A stretch of 25,458 nt of DNA, taken from assembly GCA_001275005.1 (NCBI GenBank), contig JWZX01003261.1, positions 1 through 25,458 of the forward strand. Direction: 5' to 3'. The notes under the pieces were generated by a model that saw nothing but the letters and a program-made list of their open reading frames with translations, was not told where the DNA came from and made no database searches. The stretch is from Chrysochromulina tobinii. Taxonomy: Eukaryota; Haptophyta; Prymnesiales; Chrysochromulinaceae. Positions 7,175-15,403 of this stretch are shown one piece after another. The stretch's first letter is position 1; each line of letters opens with the position of its first letter. The position numbers and the translations under genes were made by a program.

Positions 7175-8110
7175 ATGTGGATGCGCGCGAGCCGTCTGCG
7201 GTCGGCTGCGGTGCCGCTCCTGGGAGGCACAGCTGCGGCGGCTTTATACGGCCTGCACAGCTCCACGCAGGCCTGCTTCGTGGGCAGCCCTGCTTCGTGT
7301 GAAAAAGACGACGGACAGCTCATGGGCCGGTCAACGGAGCGGCTCATCCCGGCCGCCTCGCGCAAGCGCATTGCCATCTACGGCGGCTCGTTCAATCCGA
7401 TCACCAACGCCCACCTCAACGTCGCCGCCGAGATCATGCACTCCAAGCTTGCGGACGAGGTCTGGATCACGCCATGCGGCCGCCGACCCGACAAGCCCGG
7501 CCTCAAGACAAGCATGGTGCACCGGCTCGTCATGTGCCACCTCGCGGTCGACACAACCTTCGGCTCGCGCTTCGGCGTCAAGGTGTGCGACGAGGAGGCG
7601 GACAAGCCGCAGGCGATGCCTTCGATAGTCCTCATGCGCACGCTCGCCCAAAAGTACCCAGAGGCCGACTTTATGTTCGCATGCGGCGCCGACCAGATCG
7701 TCAGAGTGAAGGAGTGGACCGCTCCAGGTGAGCCAGGGTTCTGGGACGAGGTTCCGGACGCGGGCCAGGAGTTCTTCAACGAAACGCACTTTCTGCTCAT
7801 CGAGCGACCCGGCTCGGAGCTCGCCGATAGCACCCTGCCGCCGAGGTGCTCACTGGTGAGCGCAGCGCTCAAGGCGCGTGGTTCAACGATGATCGAGACG
7901 CAGCTGTCGTCGACCGAAGTGCGCAACCGCGTGCGGCCACCCGACGACATCGTGCGCCACGGCCTTCGCAAGGAGGTTGGGTTCACGCCCTCTAAGGCCT
8001 GGTACGACGAGGCTGAGGGCCTCGTGCCCCCGAGCGTTCTCGGCCACATCGTGCGATATGGTCTGTATGCACGCGAGGACGACGCGTTCTCTGCCGTTCG
8101 CCCCGGGTAG
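7175..8110 (+). CDS. NMNAT: Nicotinamide/nicotinate mononucleotide adenylyltransferase (NMNAT)
   Basis: The enzyme joins NMN or NaMN to ATP's AMP, a late step of NAD synthesis. From ATG 7175 the product is 311 residues. The nucleotidyltransferase signature GGSFNPITNAHL (70-81) is nearly the eukaryotic NMNAT form, with the (T/N)xxH-type histidine at 80. CGADQIVRV (around 150-158) and a following W match the central family block. LSSTEVRNR (234-242) is the ISSTxxR motif that binds ATP phosphates. The C-terminal LVPPSVLGHIVRYGLY matches the closing helix of eukaryotic NMNATs. The first about 30 residues (basic, then AAVPLLGGTAAAALYGL) could be a mitochondrial presequence or a membrane anchor. 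The frame is open further upstream but without ATG. The last about 20 codons and the stop lie in the first copy of a 69-bp tandem repeat. The gene shares its upstream region with the PH-domain gene. Confidence 0.88.
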   Translation: MWMRASRLRSAAVPLLGGTAAAALYGLHSSTQACFVGSPASCEKDDGQLMGRSTERLIPAASRKRIAIYGGSFNPITNAHLNVAAEIMHSKLADEVWITPCGRRPDKPGLKTSMVHRLVMCHLAVDTTFGSRFGVKVCDEEADKPQAMPSIVLMRTLAQKYPEADFMFACGADQIVRVKEWTAPGEPGFWDEVPDAGQEFFNETHFLLIERPGSELADSTLPPRCSLVSAALKARGSTMIETQLSSTEVRNRVRPPDDIVRHGLRKEVGFTPSKAWYDEAEGLVPPSVLGHIVRYGLYAREDDAFSAVRPG

Positions 8111-8231
8111 AGCTTCATAGTGCGATATGGTCTGTATGCACGCGAGGACGACGCGTTCTCTGCCGTTCGCCCCGGGTAGAGCTTCATAGTGCGATATGGT
8201 CTGTATGCACGCGAGGATGAGGCGTTTGGGG
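8051..8231 (+). repeat. 69-bp tandem repeat covering the end of the NMNAT gene and its stop
   Basis: Copies start at 8051, 8120 and 8189 (period exactly 69 bp, 23 codons). The first two are identical over almost the whole unit. The third matches for about 34 bp and then diverges. Each of the first two contains the same terminal codons (RYGLYAREDDAFSAVRPG) and a TAG. Confidence 0.92.
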
Positions 8232-8945
8232 GTCACGCTCGGGTAGAGCTCTACCTCCTTGGGACGGGGGTTAAGGACGGGGGCAGGCTGATAGATCGCC
8301 CGCTTTGCGTCCAGGGTGGTGTCCCCTGTGGGGCCGGGGCGCCGGGCTGCACGGACGGGACGAGACTTCTCGACACTCGAGAGGGGACGCGATCTGAACG
8401 CGATCCGATCTGGATCTCGTTCTTGAGGTTTCGTTGATCGCTTAGTTGATTCTTCTTTCTTGTTCTCGTCTACGTCACGATCTACGCACTAGCCACTACG
8501 GACAGCAGCCACACGCGCCGCAAAACCATGGTCCATGCGGCATGCGCCTTGTGCGCAAAACCTGGTGCGCAAAACGAAACGACAGAGAACACTAGTACGG
8601 GATACATTCGCATAAGACTGAATTCTGAACACAAGTTCAACAAGGAGCAGATGACACAGCTGATACAGATAGCGTGTTGCTGCAGACGGGCGTTCCTCGT
8701 ACCTCGATGTTCGGAACACGCCGCGCGCGCGCATAATGGTACAATATGGTACACCCGGAGCTTGCCGGCTGGTAGTATACGCAGGCAGCAAGGCGGGGGG
8801 CGATGATGTAAGCAGATGGATTGGTACAAGAGTGGGCTCATGTGCCCAGCTCAGAGGGGGCGAGGGAGACCCTGTGCGTCCTTGGCGATGCAACGCCCGA
8901 CATGTTCATGTATGTCGCGTTGAACTTCATACGTCGATTTCGTCA
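8111..8945. other. Convergent intergenic region
   Basis: After the 69-bp repeats this region holds no recognisable gene. Several frames of 80-130 codons overlap on both strands, but none shows a domain or consistent codon bias. GGTACAATATGGTACA near 8739-8754 repeats a GGTACA word. The base composition is less GC-rich than the neighbours around 8440-8700. Confidence 0.5.
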
Positions 8946-9785
8946 TCATATGCCCCAATCGAGCACGTCGAACCGCCACATGCGCACGTGCTCGGGCACC
9001 ACATCGATCGTGCTGAGGTCCCACTCGGCCGAGTCGTGGCTTGCCGCCACGTCCGCCTCGATGTTCGCGAGGTAGTCGAGAACGAACGGTTCACCGGAGA
9101 GCATCATCGGACTCGGCTCGAAGCCGGGCCAGATGTCGACGATGAGGACCTTCTTGCGCGCGAGGCGCAGGGAGTTGCGGATGATGCGTCTGCGCGCGTC
9201 GGCGGGCATCTCGTGCATGCCAAACATGACCGTCACCACGTCGCAGCACTTGTCTTCGCCCCAGGTCTCCGCGTTCCCCTCCTCGAACTTCACATCGGGC
9301 CGGCGCAGGCGGGCGAGGCCGAGCATGCCGGGGCTCGTGTCGACGCCGACCACATGGCCGGTGCTCGCGGACGAGAATCCCACGCCGCAGCATAGGTCGA
9401 CGACCTCATCCCCCGCTGAGACCTCGGACTCGTGGATGGCGCGCCGAGCGTTTACACCACTATAGGCGAATCGGTCGATGGCATGCGTGGCGATGGGCAC
9501 GACGAGGGCGTGCAGGATGCCCCGCCACCCGAGGTTGCCAAAGTTGTGGATCCGCGGATCAGCCCAGTATTCATGCTGGCCCGTCCGCTCGAATTTCGCT
9601 GCTCGCTTGTGCTCAAACTCAAACAGGTCGACGACCAAGTTCTGCGCTCCTAGGGCGACCGCGGACAGCACTGACTTCGGCTCGGCTGAGGTTGCTGTTC
9701 GCGAGGACCCTGTCGGGACTCCCGTGGGACCCGAGAATGCCCTCACAGCGACGACTGTTAACGCAATGATCGAAGCAGGCCGCAT
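8946..9785 (-). CDS. Class I SAM-dependent methyltransferase, probably plastid-targeted
   Basis: From ATG 9785 the product is 279 residues; the open frame continues upstream without ATG. The Rossmann-type methyltransferase motifs are in order: motif I VVDLCCGVGFSS (128-139), the acidic end of strand 2 VVGVDTSPGML (145-155), FEEGNAETW (167-175) and DVVTVMFGMHEMP (182-194), then KKVLIVDIWPGFEPSP (201-216). The pattern is close to UbiE/Coq5-type enzymes, but the substrate cannot be read from the sequence. The N-terminus (MRPASIIALTVVAVRAFSGP) looks like a signal peptide with a predicted cut before Phe17. A Ser/Thr-rich stretch almost free of acidic residues follows, the layout of a bipartite plastid-targeting sequence. 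Two Cys in motif I (LCCG) are slightly unusual. Confidence 0.75.
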   Translation of the reverse strand: MRPASIIALTVVAVRAFSGPTGVPTGSSRTATSAEPKSVLSAVALGAQNLVVDLFEFEHKRAAKFERTGQHEYWADPRIHNFGNLGWRGILHALVVPIATHAIDRFAYSGVNARRAIHESEVSAGDEVVDLCCGVGFSSASTGHVVGVDTSPGMLGLARLRRPDVKFEEGNAETWGEDKCCDVVTVMFGMHEMPADARRRIIRNSLRLARKKVLIVDIWPGFEPSPMMLSGEPFVLDYLANIEADVAASHDSAEWDLSTIDVVPEHVRMWRFDVLDWGI

Positions 9786-10476
9786 GCCGTCCGTCCACGA
9801 CAAAGACGAGTAAAGATTCGCGGAAATGGCTAGGACGGTCAACAAACGAAGGGTTCGTCATAACTGTTTTTCACGTGCGGACGAAACACACACCTACATG
9901 TAAGAGGTTTGTCTTTATTACGCTTACACGCCAGTTGATTATGGATCCCCCTGGCCACCACTGAAGCAAAGAATAAAAGCAAAAATTGACTCAGCCGTAA
10001 ACACACACGTACAAAGGCGCGGTGTGTCGGGCAGGGGGGTCGGGGGAGGGGCGGGTGCCGCACGTAGAACACCACGCCGCACGTCGCCGGCCCCCCCAGG
10101 GTCGAGGACATGACTGGTCGTATACAAGAGAGTAAAAGAGCGGTTTGGAGTCACACGACGACGAACGAGTCACGTGATGATGAGAATCAGAATGTCGAAT
10201 AGTACTAGTCTTTAGTTCTAGTTCTGAGTTAGAGCATATAGAGGACGATGTGGTTTGCCGGATGCCGCGCAGCAGCCGCTCACAGTGACATCTGAGGACT
10301 GCGCGATTGCGGAGCAAGGTTTTTGTTAAGGGTTTTTGCGACCTCCACACGACCGCCCTCCCCCGACCGGCGACCGCCGACCGCCGTTGACGGACTGCCG
10401 CGGGGGATGCTACCGGTATGCTACCGGCACAGCAGTCGCTTAGTCGCCGGACCCGTTGGCGAATGGCAAACCCCCT
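9786..10476. other. Intergenic region between tandem minus-strand genes
   Basis: This is upstream of the methyltransferase and downstream of the Trp-rich duplicated-domain gene. A G-run occurs near 10034-10052. ATGCTACCGG occurs twice at 10407 and 10418 (period 11 bp). Short open frames lack recognisable features. The methyltransferase promoter should lie near 9790-9950 but no core element is evident. Confidence 0.5.
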
Positions 10477-11730
10477 TTATGCCGCCAAGAGCATCTTGAT
10501 CCCTTCATCTGCGACAATCTTGATCCTTGGAGCCGCCGTCCACACGCCCTCGTCGAAGACCATCCATGTGGCCGTAATGCGCTCAGGCAGGGGAGCCGCA
10601 TCCTCGACGACCATAAAGCCTGCGCGGCTTCCGACGTCGCCAGTGCTGCCGATGATCCAGGTGGGTGGCGCTCGAACGTGCCACAGGCAGAACTCGCCGT
10701 CATCGCTGCGGTAAATGTAGCGGTCGTTGACCACGATAGGTTCAGCGCCGGCATCGCTCACGCCGCCGCTGCCGCTCAGTGCCTGCATCAGCTTGCTGAA
10801 GCCAAAGACGCCGAAGCTCTCGGGCAAGGCTCCTGTGACGGCCAGCTCGCGCGACGCACCCGCGCACGACGCTTGAACGTGGCGCATGTACGCTTCAGGC
10901 GTGAGTACCGTAAGGGCTGGGGCGTCGTGCAGTTCGCCCTCAAAGAAGACCCGCCAAGTCGCTCTCACTTCTTCTGGGGTGTCGGTGTTCTCGGTCACCG
11001 TGAGGAAGCCCTGTGGGGAGCCGACCATCGCGGTGGGGCCTACGTACCAAGAGCCGGGCAGCCGTCCGCCCGTTGCGTCGTCACCACCCTCTGCGAACCA
11101 GAGAGAAAGCGATCCCTCTCTCTCTCTCCCCGTGAGATCTCTTCCCATGCCCAGCTGGTACACGTGCCGGCCGGCGCTTTTCTTGCTGCTCTTGGTGTAG
11201 GTGCCGAGGCAGTGCAGATTATGGTTGCCAGGCGTCGAGCCGGCAAGATGCACCGCGGCGATGCTCCCGCCAACCTTAGCCTTCATGTACTTGGCCAGCG
11301 CACGGGAGCCCAGCTGTGCAGTCTGAGCCCAGCCGGGCAAGTCGGAAGGCGGTGGGGGCGTTGCCGATTCGTCTGCGTCACTCTCTTCGGCGGCGGCGGC
11401 GGCGGTAAAAGGCCAGCTGGGAAATGGCCACCACCAAAAGGCCGGGGTGCTGGGCGACGACGCTGGCGGTAAATCGGAGGAGCCCGCTGCCGCAGAAGCA
11501 GGCACCAACACGGCAGTGGGCCGGAGGAGAGTAGAGGAAACCTCTGGCTGACGCGGCTTTCTCGACGACGCAAGCACCTCCTTAAGGTTGGTGGCAACGG
11601 GCGCTTCCTCCACGACACCGAGTAGGCTGCCTGTCAACGTGCTATCGTCACTCCAGCCTGTCCACATGCCGTCGCCACTCCAGCCGTTCGCCTTCGACGG
11701 CGACTTTCCCTTCTTGGGCGGCAACCACAT
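10477..11730 (-). CDS. Protein with a duplicated Trp-rich domain of unknown function
   Basis: From ATG 11730 the product is 417 residues. The N-terminal about 150 residues are Ser/Pro/Ala-rich with a striking aromatic cluster (FWWWPFPSWPF, 98-108). Two copies of one domain follow. Copy 1 (about 170-268) has LGTYTK, VYQLG, LSLWFAEGG, SWYVGP, GFLTVTENTDTPEEVRATWRV and APALTV. Copy 2 (about 323-406) has RYIYRS, FCLWHV, TWIIGS, GFMVVEDAAPLPERITATWMV and APRIKI. The shared pattern is Y-x(n)-LW-x(n)-W-x-(V/I)-G-x(n)-GF-x-V-x-(E/D)-x(n)-P-x(4)-ATW-x-VF-x-EG-x(n)-AP. I recall similar Trp-spaced units in predicted proteins of many protists, but I cannot name the family. No signal peptide or membrane segment is visible. 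The gene is divergent from the 12228 gene. Confidence 0.68.
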   Translation of the reverse strand: MWLPPKKGKSPSKANGWSGDGMWTGWSDDSTLTGSLLGVVEEAPVATNLKEVLASSRKPRQPEVSSTLLRPTAVLVPASAAAGSSDLPPASSPSTPAFWWWPFPSWPFTAAAAAEESDADESATPPPPSDLPGWAQTAQLGSRALAKYMKAKVGGSIAAVHLAGSTPGNHNLHCLGTYTKSSKKSAGRHVYQLGMGRDLTGREREGSLSLWFAEGGDDATGGRLPGSWYVGPTAMVGSPQGFLTVTENTDTPEEVRATWRVFFEGELHDAPALTVLTPEAYMRHVQASCAGASRELAVTGALPESFGVFGFSKLMQALSGSGGVSDAGAEPIVVNDRYIYRSDDGEFCLWHVRAPPTWIIGSTGDVGSRAGFMVVEDAAPLPERITATWMVFDEGVWTAAPRIKIVADEGIKMLLAA

Positions 11731-12227
11731 CACGGTCGCCACAGAGAAGCCGATCGACCGTTTTTCATCCCAAAAATGAAACTTCGCGGTTTGCAAATTT
11801 GAACATGTTTGAGGAACTCCTTTGGAGAGACAGCAAGCTACTTGTGTGAGGTAGGGGTGTGAGGGGATGTGTGTTCCGTGTGTCCAAGAGACGAGATAGG
11901 CGTGTGTCCCGTCTCCCGTGCAATTGCTCCAGTGCAATAGTCGGGTACAACACAATGTACCGAGTCAAAAAGTCAAGTCAAGTCAAGTCAAGTCTGACAC
12001 TCTGACTTGACTTGACTTGACTTCGGGTACCGGTACATGTATGTCGGGTGTCGCCGTGTGCCCCGTGTGCTGCTTGCTTGCTTGCTTGTGTGCTTGTGGG
12101 TGGGTTTGAGTGAACGGAACGAGTTTCCTCCATGGTAGGCTTCGTGCGCCCCCCCAAGGAGGGGCCGCACGGACCGCGCTGAATAAAAAGTATTTCACAC
12201 TCAAGGAGGATTTTCACGGGTCTTTCC
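11731..12227. promoter_or_regulatory. Divergent upstream region with a long pentanucleotide hairpin
   Basis: This separates the ATGs of the Trp-rich protein (minus) and the 12228 gene (plus). It is dominated by the AAGTC/GACTT inverted repeat at 11970-12023. Also present are a TGCT run (about 12069-12086) and a C-run near 12151-12156. It should hold both promoters; no TATA box is evident. Confidence 0.5.
11970..12023. repeat. (AAGTC)5 / (GACTT)4 inverted repeat, potential hairpin
   Basis: Five AAGTC units (11970-11994) face four GACTT units (12004-12023). The pair forms a perfect 20-bp stem (11975-11994 with 12004-12023) around a 9-base loop. Outside it, ATGTACCG on the left (near 11955-11962) and CGGTACAT on the right (near 12031-12038) are also complementary, so the imperfect structure spans about 85 bp. 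Confidence 0.92.
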
Positions 12228-12863
12228 ATGGTTTCGGTGCCTTGCGGCTTCTCCCTGCTGACCGTTCCGCCGCCGCCGCAGCCATCATCGTCAGCTTTCC
12301 CTCAGCTGCGCCGGCTTGCAGCCGTCTACGTGCTATCGCACTCGTCCGAGTACGATGACGCCAGCCGATCTGAGCTGGCGGAGGTGCTGTCGATGGTGCC
12401 CACAATCATGTGTGGCGCGCTCCGAGACCCGGCAGCCTTTGCCGGTGCGTCGAACCTTCCAGCCCTCCTGGACGTGCTGCGCGTCCTCATGACTGATCGG
12501 CAACGCGGCGCTGCGCTGATCCTGAATGATATGCTCCACGCTCTTCGAACTTGGTCACCCGACTGCTGCGGCGGCGCCAGCGGCGGTGGATGGAGTGGGC
12601 TAGAGGCGACGTGCGAGCGGCTGCTCTGTGCTGGCATGCTCAAGCGCGAGATTGTCGGCGCCACGCTGCCCAAGCCGCTGGCGGACAAGGTGAGACACAT
12701 TCGAAAGGTGGTCCATGCGAAGGCAGGCGACACCACGCCAGGGCACCGGCTCACCAGAGCGTTCGGCACACATGAAGAGCGAGCCGGACGGCATAAGATC
12801 GTCGACATGGACAGCCTGCGAAATGCGTACCTGCTGCGGAGGCTCGAGGCCCACACAGGCTGA
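12228..12863 (+). CDS. Hypothetical helical protein
   Basis: The 211-residue frame begins with an ATG (ATGGTTTCGG) and has good coding character throughout. After a short Pro/Ser N-terminus, residues 25-115 read as amphipathic helices (LRRLAAVYVL, LAEVLSMVPTIMCGAL, LPALLDVLRVLMTDRQRG, LILNDMLHALRTW). A Gly-rich loop follows (113-122), then more helices (LEATCERLLCAGMLKREIV, LADKVRHIRKVVHA, SLRNAYLLRRLEAH). The helical-repeat feel suggests an adaptor or ARM-like fold, but no family is recognised. There is no clear signal peptide or membrane segment. It is divergent from the Trp-rich gene across the pentanucleotide hairpin. Confidence 0.55.
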   Translation: MVSVPCGFSLLTVPPPPQPSSSAFPQLRRLAAVYVLSHSSEYDDASRSELAEVLSMVPTIMCGALRDPAAFAGASNLPALLDVLRVLMTDRQRGAALILNDMLHALRTWSPDCCGGASGGGWSGLEATCERLLCAGMLKREIVGATLPKPLADKVRHIRKVVHAKAGDTTPGHRLTRAFGTHEERAGRHKIVDMDSLRNAYLLRRLEAHTG

Positions 12864-13403
12864 TGCGGCTGCATCGGCTGCATCACGCTTCATCTTCTGT
12901 TATACACATACGCTGGGCCGACCGGTACATCGAACGGAAAATATGCGCATTGAATGTGCGCATTGGTGCGCATTGAATGTGCGGCACCCAGTTTCAACAA
13001 AAGCCCAGCGAAGGTTCGGCCGCCGACACCGAGAGGGCCTCTCCGACCTCGCGACCCGGCGAGGCGCCGGCGCAAGCTCGCCGGTTCAAATAAACCGGGA
13101 GGAGCCCGTGGACACGCAAGGGACAAGCTCGCCGGGAACGTACCGTGAAGTTGCGGAACGCGCCAGAAAGTACCGGTAAGCTCACAGAGTGTGAGCTAGT
13201 GGTAACCGCATCCGTACGTACGCCGGTCCGGTGTCTTGGGTGTCGATTTCAACCTTGGCTGTGAATGTGTGTGAAATTTCAACACTGGGAGCGCTATAGG
13301 GGGCAAAAGACACGAAGAGTGTGCTAGTCCTGTGTGGGCGTGGCGGGCTCTCGCGCGCGCGGAGAACCGTTTGCGCTCAAGGCGCGTGCTGTCACGCCCT
13401 CCG
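12864..13403. other. Intergenic region upstream of the Myb gene
   Basis: It holds a direct repeat of TGCGCATTGAATGTGCG (12944-12960 and 12967-12983, period 23). AAGCTCGCCGG occurs twice, near 13073 and 13124. A GGTTCAAATAAACC hairpin-like word near 13082-13095 superficially resembles a tRNA T-arm, but no tRNA surrounds it. No further gene was recognised. Confidence 0.5.
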
Positions 13404-13976
13404 ATGCAGACGGCAACCTCGATGGCCTATGCACATCCCATCATCATAAGCCATCTCGTGGGGGACCCGCGATTCGCCATGGGCGTCGCAATGCCGCCTC
13501 AGTCAGTTGGAAGGCGGGGCGCGTGGACCGAGGATGAGGATCGCATTCTAATGGAAGCCGTTCACCGCGGCGGCACGGGCAATTGGAATGCGATCGCAGC
13601 GGTGGTGGGCCGCAACCAGAAGCGATGCCGCGAACGCTGGTTCAATCACCTCGATACAACGATGCGTAAGGGTGAGTGGACAGAGGAGGAGGATCGAATC
13701 ATTGACGAGGCGGTTGCTCGGATTGGGCACAAGTGGGTGGACATCGTCAAACTCCTGCCGCCAGGCCGCAGCGGCGAAGCAGTCAAGAACCGATATAAAC
13801 GCGCACGCAACGTCCCCCGTGCAACATCGGGCGTCAGCGTCACCCTCGAGGCGACAGCACTCTCGGGCACAGAGACCGGCGGCGAACTTCGGGTCCAGCT
13901 CCTCGCCGAAGGGGCCGATACTGGCGAGGGCGCCACGACCGACCGCCCAGCCTCGAAGTCGCGGAGGCGATCGTGA
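13404..13976 (+). CDS. Two-repeat Myb (R2R3-like) DNA-binding protein
   Basis: From the first in-frame ATG (13404) the product is 190 residues. Repeat 1 (38-84) has the regularly spaced Trp41, Trp61 and Trp79 and the recognition-helix signature RCRERWFNHLD. Repeat 2 (90-135) begins GEWTEEEDRII with Trp92 and Trp111. Its third aromatic position is Tyr131 (AVKNRYKRA) where R2R3 proteins normally have Trp. The linker and KLLPPGRSGEAVKNR closely follow c-Myb R2-R3, so this should be a nuclear sequence-specific transcription regulator. The C-terminal 55 residues are a Thr/Ser/Glu-rich tail ending in a basic SKSRRRS that could aid nuclear entry. An insertion of one residue in LPPGRS relative to the common LPGRT is visible. 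Targets are unknown. Confidence 0.88.
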   Translation: MQTATSMAYAHPIIISHLVGDPRFAMGVAMPPQSVGRRGAWTEDEDRILMEAVHRGGTGNWNAIAAVVGRNQKRCRERWFNHLDTTMRKGEWTEEEDRIIDEAVARIGHKWVDIVKLLPPGRSGEAVKNRYKRARNVPRATSGVSVTLEATALSGTETGGELRVQLLAEGADTGEGATTDRPASKSRRRS

Positions 13977-14581
13977 CATGCGCCAGCCGGCAGAAGCAAT
14001 GCCAGGTCGCCTGGCCTACAAGTTGGTCTGCTGTCGCATGTCACGCGATGGGGAACGAAGCGCGAAGGGCGGGGGGGAGGGGGGGCCGAGAGCTGGGAAT
14101 GGGGGACATGAGCGTGCTCTACACAGGGTGCCACGCCGCACCTTTGTGAAGCTTAGAGATGATTTTGTGTGGGACGAACCCCAAGTCGCCGTAGCGACCG
14201 TGGCGAGCGCGGCGCCGCGGCCCGCGCGGGTCCGCGTAAGTCGCGGTTTTCGTTGATCGGTCTCGGTGGCTCGTCGCGTTACGGCGGTCGGTTCAACGTC
14301 CATGATAATGCACAACGGTAGTAGGCGACGACGCCTTAGCGCTTAGGTACGCCTTAACGCCTTATCGCTTATGGTAGATCTCGCGAGATGAGATCCGCAT
14401 GTCACACCAATCAGCATGCGCCGAAGGCCCCGCGCCGCACTGAACCGCCTCCCCCCGGCCCGCCGAGACCACCCCCTCCCGCACGCCGCCCGCCGTGGCG
14501 CGCACAGGTCACTCGGTCACTGCCGGCAAGCGGGGCAGGGCATCACAGTTCACACCAATAGGATCCTGAAAAAAGCCAATG
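13977..14581. other. Intergenic region
   Basis: A G-rich run (14068-14092) and three ACGCCTTA words (14331, 14349, 14357) stand out. The latter lie in a short AT-richer patch with palindromic AGCGCT. No domain-bearing frame was seen. The region may include the true 3' end of the uncertain minus-strand gene next to it. Confidence 0.5.
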
Positions 14582-15217
14582 TTACGAGGCGGACACGCAC
14601 GATAAGCTCGGGTACTGCGCATGCGGTCGATTGATCTCCACGAGCTGGAGCTGTATGCGTCGGCCCCGCATCTGCAGCGGCCGTCGTCGCTGCCGTTCAA
14701 TCTCCATGCCAGGCTCTGGATCTTGATCACGCAAATGTGTCGGACCGCCGAGATGAGCACCGCCTTGGAGAAGGATAGGAACTCGCCCAACAGCCACGCG
14801 TGGCCACTCAAGCGGCGTGCGCAACCGGTCGTCGGGAGTGCGGGGAGCAGACTCCACCACCGGGAGAGCTCGAGTGATGCGCTCAGCAGCCCTCGCATTT
14901 GGTGACCGAGCTCTCACGAACTCTTGCCATTCGGCCTCATGCTTGGCTCGCCGGAGTTCATTCACTGCGTAGATTTGCGCTCGCCGAATGTTGTGCGCTT
15001 CCGTCCTGTATTGCGCAAGTATGTTGGCCTCGGTGTGTGCTCGGTCTCGTTTGGTCATCTCCCACTCTGCTAGCCTAGTCGCCAGTTTGGCAGCCGGTGG
15101 AGGCGTGACCGGCGACGTCTGTGAGAGTCGCGGCGACGCTGGTCGTGAATTGATCAGAATCACCGGTCGTGCGTGCGTCGAGGGGTAGAATTGTCGTCGA
15201 CTCATGACCGTAAGCAT
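14582..15217 (-). CDS. Hypothetical protein with a charged helical segment (boundaries uncertain)
   Basis: From the ATG at 15217 (MLTVMSRRQF) the frame gives 211 residues; an ATG at 15205 is equally possible, and an upstream one at 15361 is less likely because its leader looks non-coding. Residues about 43-115 form a long charged helix (KLATRLAEWEMTKRDRAHTE, AHNIRRAQIYAVNELRRAKH, EWQEFVRARSP), typical of a coiled coil. Beyond about residue 140 the frame becomes Arg/Gln/Pro-rich and coding potential fades. An intron leading into another frame is possible: the frame at 14509-14898 reads a hydrophobic FSKAVLISAVRHICVIKI. No family is recognised. The gene diverges from the SLC35B1-like gene, with 186 bp between start codons. 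Confidence 0.4.
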   Translation of the reverse strand: MLTVMSRRQFYPSTHARPVILINSRPASPRLSQTSPVTPPPAAKLATRLAEWEMTKRDRAHTEANILAQYRTEAHNIRRAQIYAVNELRRAKHEAEWQEFVRARSPNARAAERITRALPVVESAPRTPDDRLRTPLEWPRVAVGRVPILLQGGAHLGGPTHLRDQDPEPGMEIERQRRRPLQMRGRRIQLQLVEINRPHAQYPSLSCVSAS

Positions 15218-15403
15218 GCTGAAAGTGCTCTGAAACAGAAACCCAAAACCCCCGCGCGGCGGTGCAATTCTTCTCCCGAGTGATTGTCGTTCAGGTCTTG
15301 AAAAGAACTTGCATTTGATGATTTTGTGCGCCTCGCGTCGCACCACAAAAAGCGAGTACATTTCTGACACAATTGAGATTTTTCGGAGCACGTCATCAGA
15401 GCG

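Noticed and set aside
8051-8231. CRISPR-like direct repeats
   Set aside because: The repeats are head to tail without spacers and are in frame with the end of a gene; the genome is eukaryotic.
8489-8893. Overlapping minus-strand frames of about 120-134 codons
   Set aside because: No domain, no signal, and comparable frames on the opposite strand; they lack an ATG-supported, coding-like composition.
13078-13100. GGTTCAAATAAACC resembling a tRNA T-arm
   Set aside because: The five-base T-stem does not pair as needed and no D-arm, anticodon arm or acceptor stem surrounds it.
12715-13179. Plus-strand frame of 154 codons overlapping the end of the 12228 gene
   Set aside because: It is out of frame with the better-supported gene and turns into low-complexity sequence across intergenic repeats.
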